Of a stretch of DNA of 64,000 nucleotides, positions 25,348-33,122 are shown one piece after another. This DNA is from Winogradskyella wichelsiae (lineage in GTDB: Bacteria; Bacteroidota; Bacteroidia; Flavobacteriales; Flavobacteriaceae). The DNA is taken from contig NZ_JABFDJ010000002.1 in assembly GCF_013403925.1 (NCBI RefSeq), positions 248,001 to 312,000 on the forward strand, written 5' to 3'. Under the pieces are notes generated by a model. The model did no database searches. It was not told the DNA's origin and saw only the letters and a program-made list of their open reading frames with translations. Within the stretch, counting starts at the first letter, position 1; each line of letters opens with the position of its first letter. A program made the position numbers and the translations under genes.

Positions 25348-27522
25348 ATGGAAACGTATGTATTAAAATTTTCAGCATGTTTAGGTGTATTTTGGCTAGT
25401 CTATGTGTTCTTTTTAGAACGCCAGAATATGCACCGTTTTAAGAGGTTCTATTTACTAGGTGTATTAATCTTGTCATTAGTAATCCCTGCGTTAACCATA
25501 ACAGAATATGTTGAGCCGATTGTTACCAATTTTGAAACTGCTCCTGAATATTTTCCAATGGAATTAGCATTAGAAGAAGCAACCATTGAAGAGACTCCTT
25601 TCCTTAATTTAGAAACCACACTTTGGTTCATTTACGGTTTTGGTGTCTTATTATTTACATTACGTTTTGTTATAAATCTATTTAAAATGCAACATCGGAT
25701 TTCTAAGAATGAAACCGTAAAAAACCAATCTTTCATTTATGTGTTGCTGCAGGAAAATCTGATTCCACATTCCTTTTTTAGATATATCTTTCTTAATAAA
25801 ACAAGCTATGAATCTAATCACATTCCAAAAGAAGTATTGTTACATGAAGAAACCCATGCCAAGCAATTACACAGTTTAGATATTATTATTTTAGAAGTAT
25901 TACAAATTGTATTTTGGTTTCATCCATTAATATATATTCTGAAACATCATGTTAAATTAAATCATGAGTTTTTAGCAGACCAAGCCGTTTTAATGCAAGG
26001 TGTGAACACTAAAACCTATCAAAATATATTATTACAATTTTCATCAAACACTCAAGATTATCAATTCTCGAGTGCCATCAATTATTCATCAATCAAAAAA
26101 CGATTTACAGTTATGAAAACACAAACCTCAAAAACCAGAGTTTGGCTAAGTACTTTATTAGTGCTGCCCATTATTGCGATTCTTTTTTACAGTTTTGCTG
26201 AAAAGGAATATGTTGAAAAAGAAGAATCATCCACTATTGACCATGTTGAACACATTAAAGATGAATTAAAAAAAGCGAAGGAGTTGCAAATTCATTATGT
26301 AGACCAAAAGGTTGTTGAAATCTATTTAAAAAAATACGATATCTATGAAGCGCTTAGAACTACTGAACCACATTACATTAACAAATCAAAGCAACAACAA
26401 GAAGGGTTAGATGATATGTTTTCAGATTTAGGAGGCCTATATTTTAGAATATCTAAAGAAAATAAAGCAAAAGTAAAAAGACCTATTTCACCAATAAAAC
26501 CTTATGTGCAAATTACCCTTAATGGTAAAACATATTACAAAAAACGTAATGAGTTAACAGCAGAAGAAATAGCGACTTTACCTCCACCTCCTCCACCTCC
26601 TGCAAAACAAAAAACATCTAAAGGAGGCCCCAACGCAAATGACACTCAAAGTATATATAATCCTTCCTTTTTAGAATTTATAATAGAGATGGAAAACGAA
26701 GGTGCTTCTTTCTATTTAGATGATGAAGAAATTTCTGCTAAAGAAGCAAAAGCTATTGCAGCAAATAATAAAGGTAAGCGTACAGATATCCTAACACAAT
26801 TAGACGCTAATGAAAAGTATGTTGTAAAGCTATCTAATCGTAGAAATAATGTATCACCTGATAAAGAAGTAAGCGAAGACAAAGAAATCCAAGAAAAACC
26901 AACACTAAAGGAAGTGGCAGAATACAATGATTGGGCTAAACAACTAAAAAAAGAAACGCTGGCTGCTCAAGAAGACGAACGTAATGGCAAAACTGACAAC
27001 TATCCTATTGTAAAACAAAAAGACTTAATTAAATATGTTGGAATCTACAAACGTATGACTTCAACCCAGAAAGAAAATTCTGTAGAATTACCAATTGCGG
27101 ATGATGAACTAAAGACCACGGGCTTAAAATTTCCACCTCCGCCTCCGCCAACAAAACTAAACCAATCATTTACCAATACCAATGATAAGGGGGAAATTAT
27201 GGAAGTGGTGGAAGACCCTCAGCCAGAAAAACAAGAAAGCATCTTACCCATAGTTAATGCTAAAACAATTAAAACAGGAAAAATATCTTTGACAAGAAAT
27301 GAGATTAAGGATATAATGCTCAGCACTAAAAATGGAAAAGTAACTGAATTTAAGTTTAAAATTCCTGGTCAACCAACACAACATATAAAGAATAATGTGC
27401 TAGATGCTGATGCCCTAAAACATCTTGTAAGTGCAAAAAAAGATGATCAGCTTGTGCTGTTTGCACTTAAAGATGGTACTAATTCAGAGATAGCACCTAT
27501 AGTTATTACTGTCACGGATTAA
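25348..27522 (+). CDS. M56 (BlaR1-type) membrane metallopeptidase with proline-rich periplasmic region
   Basis: A 724-residue membrane protein. About four hydrophobic helices flank a cytoplasmic-facing zinc protease domain with the HExxH motif in LLHEETHAKQ (His166, Glu167, His170) and a downstream NHEFLADQAVL. The last helix is near residue 270. It is presumed to be the sensor-protease that inactivates the BlaI-like repressor. It lacks the penicillin-binding domain of BlaR1. Instead the C-terminal 430 residues are polar and carry two poly-proline stretches (LPPPPPPPAKQ and FPPPPPPTK), as in TonB-like linkers, so the ligand is unknown. Followed by a terminator. Confidence 0.9.
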   Translation: METYVLKFSACLGVFWLVYVFFLERQNMHRFKRFYLLGVLILSLVIPALTITEYVEPIVTNFETAPEYFPMELALEEATIEETPFLNLETTLWFIYGFGVLLFTLRFVINLFKMQHRISKNETVKNQSFIYVLLQENLIPHSFFRYIFLNKTSYESNHIPKEVLLHEETHAKQLHSLDIIILEVLQIVFWFHPLIYILKHHVKLNHEFLADQAVLMQGVNTKTYQNILLQFSSNTQDYQFSSAINYSSIKKRFTVMKTQTSKTRVWLSTLLVLPIIAILFYSFAEKEYVEKEESSTIDHVEHIKDELKKAKELQIHYVDQKVVEIYLKKYDIYEALRTTEPHYINKSKQQQEGLDDMFSDLGGLYFRISKENKAKVKRPISPIKPYVQITLNGKTYYKKRNELTAEEIATLPPPPPPPAKQKTSKGGPNANDTQSIYNPSFLEFIIEMENEGASFYLDDEEISAKEAKAIAANNKGKRTDILTQLDANEKYVVKLSNRRNNVSPDKEVSEDKEIQEKPTLKEVAEYNDWAKQLKKETLAAQEDERNGKTDNYPIVKQKDLIKYVGIYKRMTSTQKENSVELPIADDELKTTGLKFPPPPPPTKLNQSFTNTNDKGEIMEVVEDPQPEKQESILPIVNAKTIKTGKISLTRNEIKDIMLSTKNGKVTEFKFKIPGQPTQHIKNNVLDADALKHLVSAKKDDQLVLFALKDGTNSEIAPIVITVTD

Positions 27523-27561
27523 ATCTAATTACAGTACCACTAATTTTAAAATTTTCATGAC

Positions 27562-27588
27562 TAAAGCCTCTTAATTGAGGCTTTTTTT
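27562..27588 (+). terminator. terminator after the BlaI/M56 operon
   Basis: Stem AAAGCCTC / GAGGCTTT with loop TTAATT, followed by a run of T. Confidence 0.85.
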
Positions 27589-27677
27589 TATCTAAAAATG
27601 TAACAAAAAGTATGTTTTAGCGTTCTAATAGTCAATCAATCAGCCTGAATTTTAGGTCAATCAAAAAACAAACACGT

Positions 27678-28778
27678 ATGTTAAAGCAATTCTTCATCCT
27701 TTGCTCTGGCGCTGACACCGACATTTTAAATGACTGCTCCATTGGCGAACAGAACAAATATGCTGGTATTGGAGCTACCGTTTTCTTTACCGCTGTTATG
27801 GCAACCATTGCAGCTAGTTATGCACTTTTTACCGTATTTGACAATCTCTATACTTCAATTTTATTTGGACTCATTTGGGGTTTACTCATTTTTAATCTCG
27901 ATCGCTATATTGTTTCAACGATTAAAAAACGCGACAATATTTTAGATGAAATCCTTCAAGCGACTCCACGACTCTTTTTAGCGTTAATTATTGCTGTAGT
28001 CATTTCAAAGCCTTTAGAATTAAAGATTTTTGAAAAAGAAATTAATCAAGTTTTATTAGAACAAAAAAATGATTTAACCTTAGCGAATCAGAATCAAATC
28101 GCTGAACAGTTTAGCCCTAAAATTGCTGCGCTTGACAATGAAATTTCAGGCTTAAATGCTCAAGTTGATGCCAAAGAAGCGGAAGTCAATGATTTATATA
28201 ATACTTATATTTCAGAAGCTGAAGGCACAACGGGTTCTAAACTTTTGGGCAAAGGTCCTGTGTATAAAGAAAAGCGCGATAAACACGATGCTGGATTAGC
28301 CGAGTTACAAGAATTAAAATCTGATACTAAAACTAAAATCGAAGCGCTTGAAACCCAAATTGCAACGCTTCAAACGGATTACACCACTAATGTTGAAACC
28401 TCACAACCTATTATTGATAATTTTGATGGCTTAATGGCTCGCATTACCGCTTTAGGCGAATTACCTTGGTTACCATCCTTCTTTATTTTTCTATTGTTTT
28501 TAGCGATTGAAACCTCTCCAATCATAGCCAAATTATTAGCACCAAAAGGTGAATTCGATTATAAATTACAAGATCAAGAAACCACGATTCAAACCTGGAC
28601 CATGCAAAAGGTTGCTGAACGCCAACTCCTTTTAAAAACGGATAACGCTATCAACAATAAAATTTATAATGAAATTGCTGATGAAGAAGAAGTGATGAAC
28701 TATAAGCGGAAACAAGCAAAAATTCTTATGCAAAATCAAGCCGATGCGTTTTTAAAACAACAAAAGGGTATACTTTAG
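27678..28778 (+). CDS. DUF4407 membrane protein
   Basis: A 366-residue protein of the DUF4407 family, recognised by its N-terminal region (FFILCSGADTDIL, then paired hydrophobic helices and GLLIFNLDRYIVSTIKK). Two membrane helices (about 31-75), a further hydrophobic helix (about 95-112), a long coiled coil (about 135-245) and another hydrophobic helix (about 260-285) can be seen. No enzymatic motif is evident and function is unknown. The next gene starts 44 bp downstream on the same strand and may be co-transcribed. Confidence 0.85.
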   Translation: MLKQFFILCSGADTDILNDCSIGEQNKYAGIGATVFFTAVMATIAASYALFTVFDNLYTSILFGLIWGLLIFNLDRYIVSTIKKRDNILDEILQATPRLFLALIIAVVISKPLELKIFEKEINQVLLEQKNDLTLANQNQIAEQFSPKIAALDNEISGLNAQVDAKEAEVNDLYNTYISEAEGTTGSKLLGKGPVYKEKRDKHDAGLAELQELKSDTKTKIEALETQIATLQTDYTTNVETSQPIIDNFDGLMARITALGELPWLPSFFIFLLFLAIETSPIIAKLLAPKGEFDYKLQDQETTIQTWTMQKVAERQLLLKTDNAINNKIYNEIADEEEVMNYKRKQAKILMQNQADAFLKQQKGIL

Positions 28779-28822
28779 AAAATTAGTTGTTATTTTTAAA
28801 TGATAAATAACAACCAATTCTT

Positions 28823-29290
28823 ATGAAATATATTCTCCCCATTGCCATAGCCTTATCGTGTTTTAGCTGTATTAGTATTAAGACTGATGTAACCACAGAA
28901 ACAACGCACAACAGTGAATCTAACGAACTTGCTGAAGCAGGAATCCGTATCGTTATGGCCGAACAAGAAATTGCTTGGAACAACCACGATTTAGAGGGTT
29001 TTATGCAAGGCTACTGGAAAAGCGATTCGCTTAAATTTTATGGTAGCAATGGACTTACTAAAGGCTGGCATCAAACCTTAGCGAATTACAAGAAAGGCTA
29101 TCCGACAAAAGCAGAAAGTGGCACCTTAAAATTTGTGATTAATGATATTTCAAAAATTGAAGGTGATAATTATTGGGTAATGGGTGAATACCATCTAAAA
29201 CGTGAAGTTGGAAATGCCAATGGTGTTTTTATGATAATTTTCAAAAAAATAAGTGGTGAATGGAAAATAGTCGCTGATATGTCTTGTTAA
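28823..29290 (+). CDS. DUF4440 (SnoaL/NTF2-like) lipoprotein
   Basis: A 155-residue lipoprotein (lipobox ending CFSC, Cys16). Residues about 38-155 have the DUF4440 pattern: an initial helix MAEQEIAWNNHDLEGFMQGYW, then DSLKFYGSNGLTKGWHQTLANYKKGY, and a closing strand VFMIIFKKISGEWKIVADMS. This is an NTF2-like cone fold that may bind a small ligand; many members have no assigned role. It follows the DUF4407 gene by 44 bp. Confidence 0.85.
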   Translation: MKYILPIAIALSCFSCISIKTDVTTETTHNSESNELAEAGIRIVMAEQEIAWNNHDLEGFMQGYWKSDSLKFYGSNGLTKGWHQTLANYKKGYPTKAESGTLKFVINDISKIEGDNYWVMGEYHLKREVGNANGVFMIIFKKISGEWKIVADMSC

Positions 29291-29450
29291 AGCTTCCCTT
29301 TAAAAGCTATAATCAACAAATACTAAATCAATAAATAATGAGAATAATTTAATAATCTTGTATCAATACTAAGAGGTATTAGAGTTTCAAAATAAAGCTA
29401 TATTATTTCATTTAAACCTGTGCAATTTCACTTCGGAATAAAAAAAGGAA

Positions 29451-29474
29451 TTGTAAAAATTCATATTTTTACAA
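29451..29474 (+). promoter_or_regulatory. hairpin abutting the start of a 46-aa ORF
   Basis: Perfect 10-bp inverted repeat TTGTAAAAAT / ATTTTTACAA with loop TCAT, ending one base before the ATG at 29476. It would bury the ribosome-binding region. It could also be a DNA-binding dyad. There is no T-run after it, so it is not a typical terminator. Confidence 0.45.
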
Positions 29475-29475
29475 A

Positions 29476-29616
29476 ATGAAATATAAGTACAAAATAATAC
29501 TAATGGTGTTACTAGCAGCTTTAACTATTTATGGCTTAGTAACCAAAAAATACTTATTTATGGTATTTCTAATACCTCTTAGTTTCGATTTTTTTAATAA
29601 AAAAAATAAAGATTAA
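29476..29616 (+). CDS. small membrane protein, 46 aa
   Basis: ATG at 29476, stop TAA at 29614-29616, giving 46 residues: a basic N-terminus (MKYKYK), two hydrophobic stretches (IILMVLLAALTIYGLV and YLFMVFLIPLSF) and a basic tail (NKKNKD). This charge layout is typical of a real two-helix membrane peptide. The end overlaps the 3' end of the convergent PhnA-like gene by 4 bp. I do not recognise a family. Confidence 0.45.
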   Translation: MKYKYKIILMVLLAALTIYGLVTKKYLFMVFLIPLSFDFFNKKNKD

Positions 29617-30188
29617 GTTTTTTTAACGTATTCTGTTATAATTACAATTTGCTGAGCACCAACGCGGCCTTCAATGTAAGTTTCGTTTTCGTGATCTAAT
29701 CTAATATTTCTAACTGCAGTACCTTGCTTTGCAACCATGCTAGAACCTTTTACCTTAAGGTCTTTTATTAAAACGACAGAATCCCCATGTTCTAAAATAA
29801 CACCATTAACATCGCGATGAATTAGTTTATTCTCTTCATCTTCTCCATCACCAGAAGCTTTAGCTAACTCTAAGATATCATCTTCCATATATATCATACC
29901 CAACAAGTCTTGTGTCCAATCTGCTTTAATACGATTTAGCATTCTCCACGCCATAATTTTTACGGCATCGTGCTCACTCCACATACTATCATTTAGACAC
30001 CTCCAATGGTTGGCATCAATAGCATCTGCATCGTTCATTTGTTCTATGCAAGTTTTAGATGCATATAATGCTGTTTTTAACCCATTTTCCGGTATATCTG
30101 GAACGATATAGACCGATAGGTTTTCTTCGCTTCCACTGAGCTCACATTTTGAGCCGCTTCGTTTCTGTAGTTCTCTTTCTAATGACAT
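29613..30188 (-). CDS. PhnA-like protein
   Basis: A 191-residue cytoplasmic protein. The C-terminal 70 residues match the PhnA domain (HRDVNGVILEHGDSVVLIKDLKVKGSSMVAKQGT in two overlapping blocks, then VRNIRL and GRVGAQQIVIITEYVKK), an SH3-like fold. The N-terminal part (LQKRSGSKCELSG) is where zinc-ribbon Cys would occur, but only one Cys is present. PhnA proteins were once linked to phosphonate metabolism, but the role of this group is unclear. It lies 87 bp downstream of manA on the same strand. Confidence 0.85.
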   Translation of the reverse strand: MSLERELQKRSGSKCELSGSEENLSVYIVPDIPENGLKTALYASKTCIEQMNDADAIDANHWRCLNDSMWSEHDAVKIMAWRMLNRIKADWTQDLLGMIYMEDDILELAKASGDGEDEENKLIHRDVNGVILEHGDSVVLIKDLKVKGSSMVAKQGTAVRNIRLDHENETYIEGRVGAQQIVIITEYVKKT

Positions 30189-30275
30189 AATAAATTCTTG
30201 TATTCTGCAAATGTAAAATTATTATGATATTTTGATTGGTTTTTTGAGTAAACCTTTTATGATCACTGTTTCAGG

Positions 30276-31244
30276 CTAAGCTATAAACACTTCTAAAAGT
30301 TTTGCTTGTTGTGAATTGAAACTAACTGCTTTTGCGTTTGCAGGAATTAAAATAGTTTCGCCCATCTTAAGCTGTTCAGTATAATTATCTACTGTAATCT
30401 CTACGCGGCCTTCAACACACATAAAAATTATAAAACTATCGCGATGATTATATTCCCTTTTCTGAAATGCTTTAACTTCAAAAATATTAGTAATAAAGTA
30501 GTCGCATTCTACAAGATTACTGGTTGTATTAGGTTGTAATTGATAATCACTTTTTCCGTTTGAAGCGAAAGATTTTGTTGCTTTTTGAGCTAATTCGGTA
30601 TGTAATTCTCTTTGTACTCCGTTAGCATCTGCGCGGTCCCAGTCGTAAACACGATATGTTACATCACTTGTTTGCTGAATTTCGGCTGCTAAAACACCTG
30701 CGCCAATGGCATGAATTTTTCCTGCGGGAATAAAATAGCTATCTCCTTTTTTTACTTTTTCAGTATTAAAAATAGCATCTACATTAGAAGCATTAATATC
30801 TGCTAGCACATTGTTGTCTAAAGTTTCATTCTTTAAACCCAAAACAATTTCAGCATCATCATCGCTATTCATTATATACCACATTTCTGTTTTCCCAAAA
30901 GCGTTATGATGTGCTTTTGCCATCTTATCGTCTGGATGTACCTGCACTGATAGATTAGTTTTAGCGTCTAAAAACTTTATTAGTAATGGAAAATTCTCTC
31001 CGAAGGTCGCAATATTAGATTTCCCTAAAAACTCACTTTTATACGTCTTTATCAAGTCGTTTAGTGTTTGTCCTTTGTAGATTCCATTTGCTACGACAGA
31101 AATATTATTATCTACTCCAGAAATTTCCCAACTCTCACCAATATTTTTAGAATTTGTAGATTTATTTAGAAGTGTAGATAGTTTTTCTCCTCCCCATATT
31201 TTTTCTTTTAAAATGGGTTCGAATTTTATAGGATAAGCATGCAT
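30276..31244 (-). CDS. manA: mannose-6-phosphate isomerase, class I
   Basis: A 322-residue cupin-type isomerase that interconverts fructose-6-phosphate and mannose-6-phosphate. Zinc-binding motifs are visible: LSVQVHPDDKMAKAH (Gln, His) and GKTEMWYIM (Glu), followed by the catalytic-site strand YFIPAGKIHAIG. It supplies mannose-6-phosphate for GDP-mannose, a common exopolysaccharide donor. It is the third gene of a leftward run: REC-GT2 fusion, a degenerate GT2, then manA, with gaps of 20 and 19 bp. The context suggests a mannose-containing polymer. Confidence 0.92.
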   Translation of the reverse strand: MHAYPIKFEPILKEKIWGGEKLSTLLNKSTNSKNIGESWEISGVDNNISVVANGIYKGQTLNDLIKTYKSEFLGKSNIATFGENFPLLIKFLDAKTNLSVQVHPDDKMAKAHHNAFGKTEMWYIMNSDDDAEIVLGLKNETLDNNVLADINASNVDAIFNTEKVKKGDSYFIPAGKIHAIGAGVLAAEIQQTSDVTYRVYDWDRADANGVQRELHTELAQKATKSFASNGKSDYQLQPNTTSNLVECDYFITNIFEVKAFQKREYNHRDSFIIFMCVEGRVEITVDNYTEQLKMGETILIPANAKAVSFNSQQAKLLEVFIA

Positions 31245-31263
31245 AATTTAATTAGGTTATAAG

Positions 31264-31746
31264 TTATGTCATTGGAATTACTTGAGGGGAAGTTTCAATA
31301 TTTTGCAAATATTCTACAACAGAAAAAACACTTTTAAAGAATGTTTTCTTAATCTCTTGATTTTTTATTTTATTCAAGTTAAAATCTATAATTAGATCTT
31401 TATGAATACAAAAACTCTTAATTAATGTATTTAAAGTAAGCCCTTTTTGTTTTAAAGCATTCGCATTAATATATCCAATATGCTTTAAATTAAACTCATT
31501 AAACATATATCTGGCACCTGCTTTGGTTGCTGCAATCTCTGACACATTTCTTTTAATTTCTATGACAGAAACCTTAGTGGGACAGACTTCTTTTATGTCT
31601 TCTAAAAAACTTATGGTTTCATCTTTACTTTCGTTATCGACTAAACATAATTCAATATGCTCTGAGCTCTTAATTTGGTCTATAAAAAACGACTTATCTA
31701 TGTCTAATTCATTGTTATGAAATATGATTATAATTCCAATCTTCAT
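31264..31746 (-). CDS. degenerate GT2-like protein lacking DxD
   Basis: A 160-residue protein with a partial GT-A fold. IGIIIIFHNNE and LCLVDNESKDET match the start of family 2 glycosyltransferases. The segment HIGYINANALKQKGLTLNTL aligns with YIGFLDADLSTDLADFDDL of the REC-GT2 product encoded next to it. The metal-binding DxD is replaced by Asn94-Ala95-Asn96, and the C-terminal half of the fold is missing. It is therefore probably not catalytic, and may be an accessory or regulatory partner of the neighbouring GT2. It starts 20 bp after that gene ends. Confidence 0.75.
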   Translation of the reverse strand: MKIGIIIIFHNNELDIDKSFFIDQIKSSEHIELCLVDNESKDETISFLEDIKEVCPTKVSVIEIKRNVSEIAATKAGARYMFNEFNLKHIGYINANALKQKGLTLNTLIKSFCIHKDLIIDFNLNKIKNQEIKKTFFKSVFSVVEYLQNIETSPQVIPMT

Positions 31747-31766
31747 TAATCTTTATCTTAAATAGG

Positions 31767-32942
31767 TTATGCAACCTCAATTTTAGCTGTTTTTGTATCT
31801 GATTTCTTAGACCTATACACCCAAGCAATTTGCGCTAATTGACCAACAATTTTTATCGAATCTTTCATAGACAGTTTTGAACCATCGGCATGAATCCAGC
31901 GTTTTAAAGGTTGTTCGCACAACATAGATTTAGCTTTTTTAAGACCAAAGTGAATACTCATTCTTTTAAATATTTCAACATCAAAAATCCATTGCGTTAC
32001 AAACTTTTCACCAAATGCAATCTCAATACTATCTTTACTAAAAATTTTTGCACCACATTGTGTGTCTTTAAAGTCCATTTTTAAAATCTTTCTGATAATA
32101 AAATTGATGGTAAGGCTTATTATTTTTCGTGCAGATTCCTTCGTAATATCTGCTCCCATTCTAGAGATTCTAGATCCACTTACAATTTTGAAATCGGAAG
32201 TTTCAATTGTTTTTACTAAATCATCAAAATCTGCTAAATCTGTAGACAAATCAGCATCCAAAAATCCTATATAATCTAAATCTAATTTTTTAGACATATG
32301 TAACATTCCTAAGCGTACAGCTTCAGCTTTTCCTCCATTTTTCTCGCAATCATAAACAGTAATAAAATCTTCTCTCCCCTTCTGTAGATCTTTTAAAAGC
32401 TCTAATGTTTTATCCTTACTACCATCATTTACAAAACATAAATGATAACCAGAATTTTTATCTATATAATTAATAAATTCATCTGTAAATAATCGTTCTT
32501 CTTCATTATAACAAGGAATTACAACACCTACACAACGTTCTTGAATCATTACATCACTCTTAGCGACAGAGCTTTGGATTTCTGGCGCACCAATTAAACG
32601 TTTTACTCGTGCACTAATTTCATTAAGACTCAATGGTTTTTTCATGTAATCATTAATACCTAACTCAAAACCTTCTGTGATAGTTTCATCTTGTGTATTA
32701 CCAGACAAAACCATAATTGGAGTTTGCGAATTCTTAGTAATTCTAATATGTTTTACAAAATCTAACCCAGATATACCTGGCATATTAATATCTACAATTA
32801 CTAAATCTGGTTGAAACGATTCATACAACTTTAATCCCTTAGTTGCATCTGTTTCTATTTTTACCTTATAACCTAATTCAACTAACCTTTTTTGTAAAGG
32901 AAGTAATACTAACTGTTGGTCATCTACGGCTAAAACTCTCAT
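31767..32942 (-). CDS. response-regulator receiver fused to GT2 glycosyltransferase
   Basis: A 391-residue two-domain protein. Residues 1-120 form a CheY-like receiver with acidic pair Asp7/Asp8, phospho-acceptor Asp51 (VIVDINMPG), Ser80 and Lys102 (MKKP). Residues 136-370 form a dolichyl-phosphate-mannose-synthase-like GT2: VVIPCYNEEERL, CFVNDGSKDKT, DxD at 229-231 (FLDADLS), then SGSRISRMGAD and DTQCGAKIF. All key residues are intact, so phosphorylation could directly gate glycosyl transfer. It heads an operon with the degenerate GT2 and manA. A promoter with TACTTTTG (complement of 32973-32980) and a LytTR-like motif pair precede it. Confidence 0.92.
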   Translation of the reverse strand: MRVLAVDDQQLVLLPLQKRLVELGYKVKIETDATKGLKLYESFQPDLVIVDINMPGISGLDFVKHIRITKNSQTPIMVLSGNTQDETITEGFELGINDYMKKPLSLNEISARVKRLIGAPEIQSSVAKSDVMIQERCVGVVIPCYNEEERLFTDEFINYIDKNSGYHLCFVNDGSKDKTLELLKDLQKGREDFITVYDCEKNGGKAEAVRLGMLHMSKKLDLDYIGFLDADLSTDLADFDDLVKTIETSDFKIVSGSRISRMGADITKESARKIISLTINFIIRKILKMDFKDTQCGAKIFSKDSIEIAFGEKFVTQWIFDVEIFKRMSIHFGLKKAKSMLCEQPLKRWIHADGSKLSMKDSIKIVGQLAQIAWVYRSKKSDTKTAKIEVA

Positions 32943-32972
32943 AATAAGCAGGTTTTTATATTATTGATACCT

Positions 32973-33063
32973 CAAAAGTACTCTACAGGGCGTTTACAAA
33001 ATTCTTATTTAGTTTAACCTATAGACAAGTGTAGATGAATGGTAGATTACTGTAGATAATTAA
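32973..33063 (-). promoter_or_regulatory. REC-GT2 promoter with paired LytTR-like sites
   Basis: The -7 element TACTTTTG is the complement of 32973-32980. The motif at 33031-33042 (leftward CCATTCATCTAC) lies 51 bp from it. A second, weaker copy at 33052-33063 begins exactly 21 bp further (8 of 12 positions shared). TAGA also recurs at 33022, 33032, 33043 and 33053, phased at 10-11 bp. The spacing and phasing fit binding of a LytTR dimer. Confidence 0.65.
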
Positions 33064-33122
33064 AAACAGAAGCACTATTTAAATTCTATATCTTTACCAT
33101 GTTGTTATAGCTTAGGCTTTAA

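Noticed and set aside
24980..27522. Beta-lactam resistance operon
   Set aside because: There is no beta-lactamase gene and the M56 protein has no penicillin-binding domain, so a resistance role is not supported.
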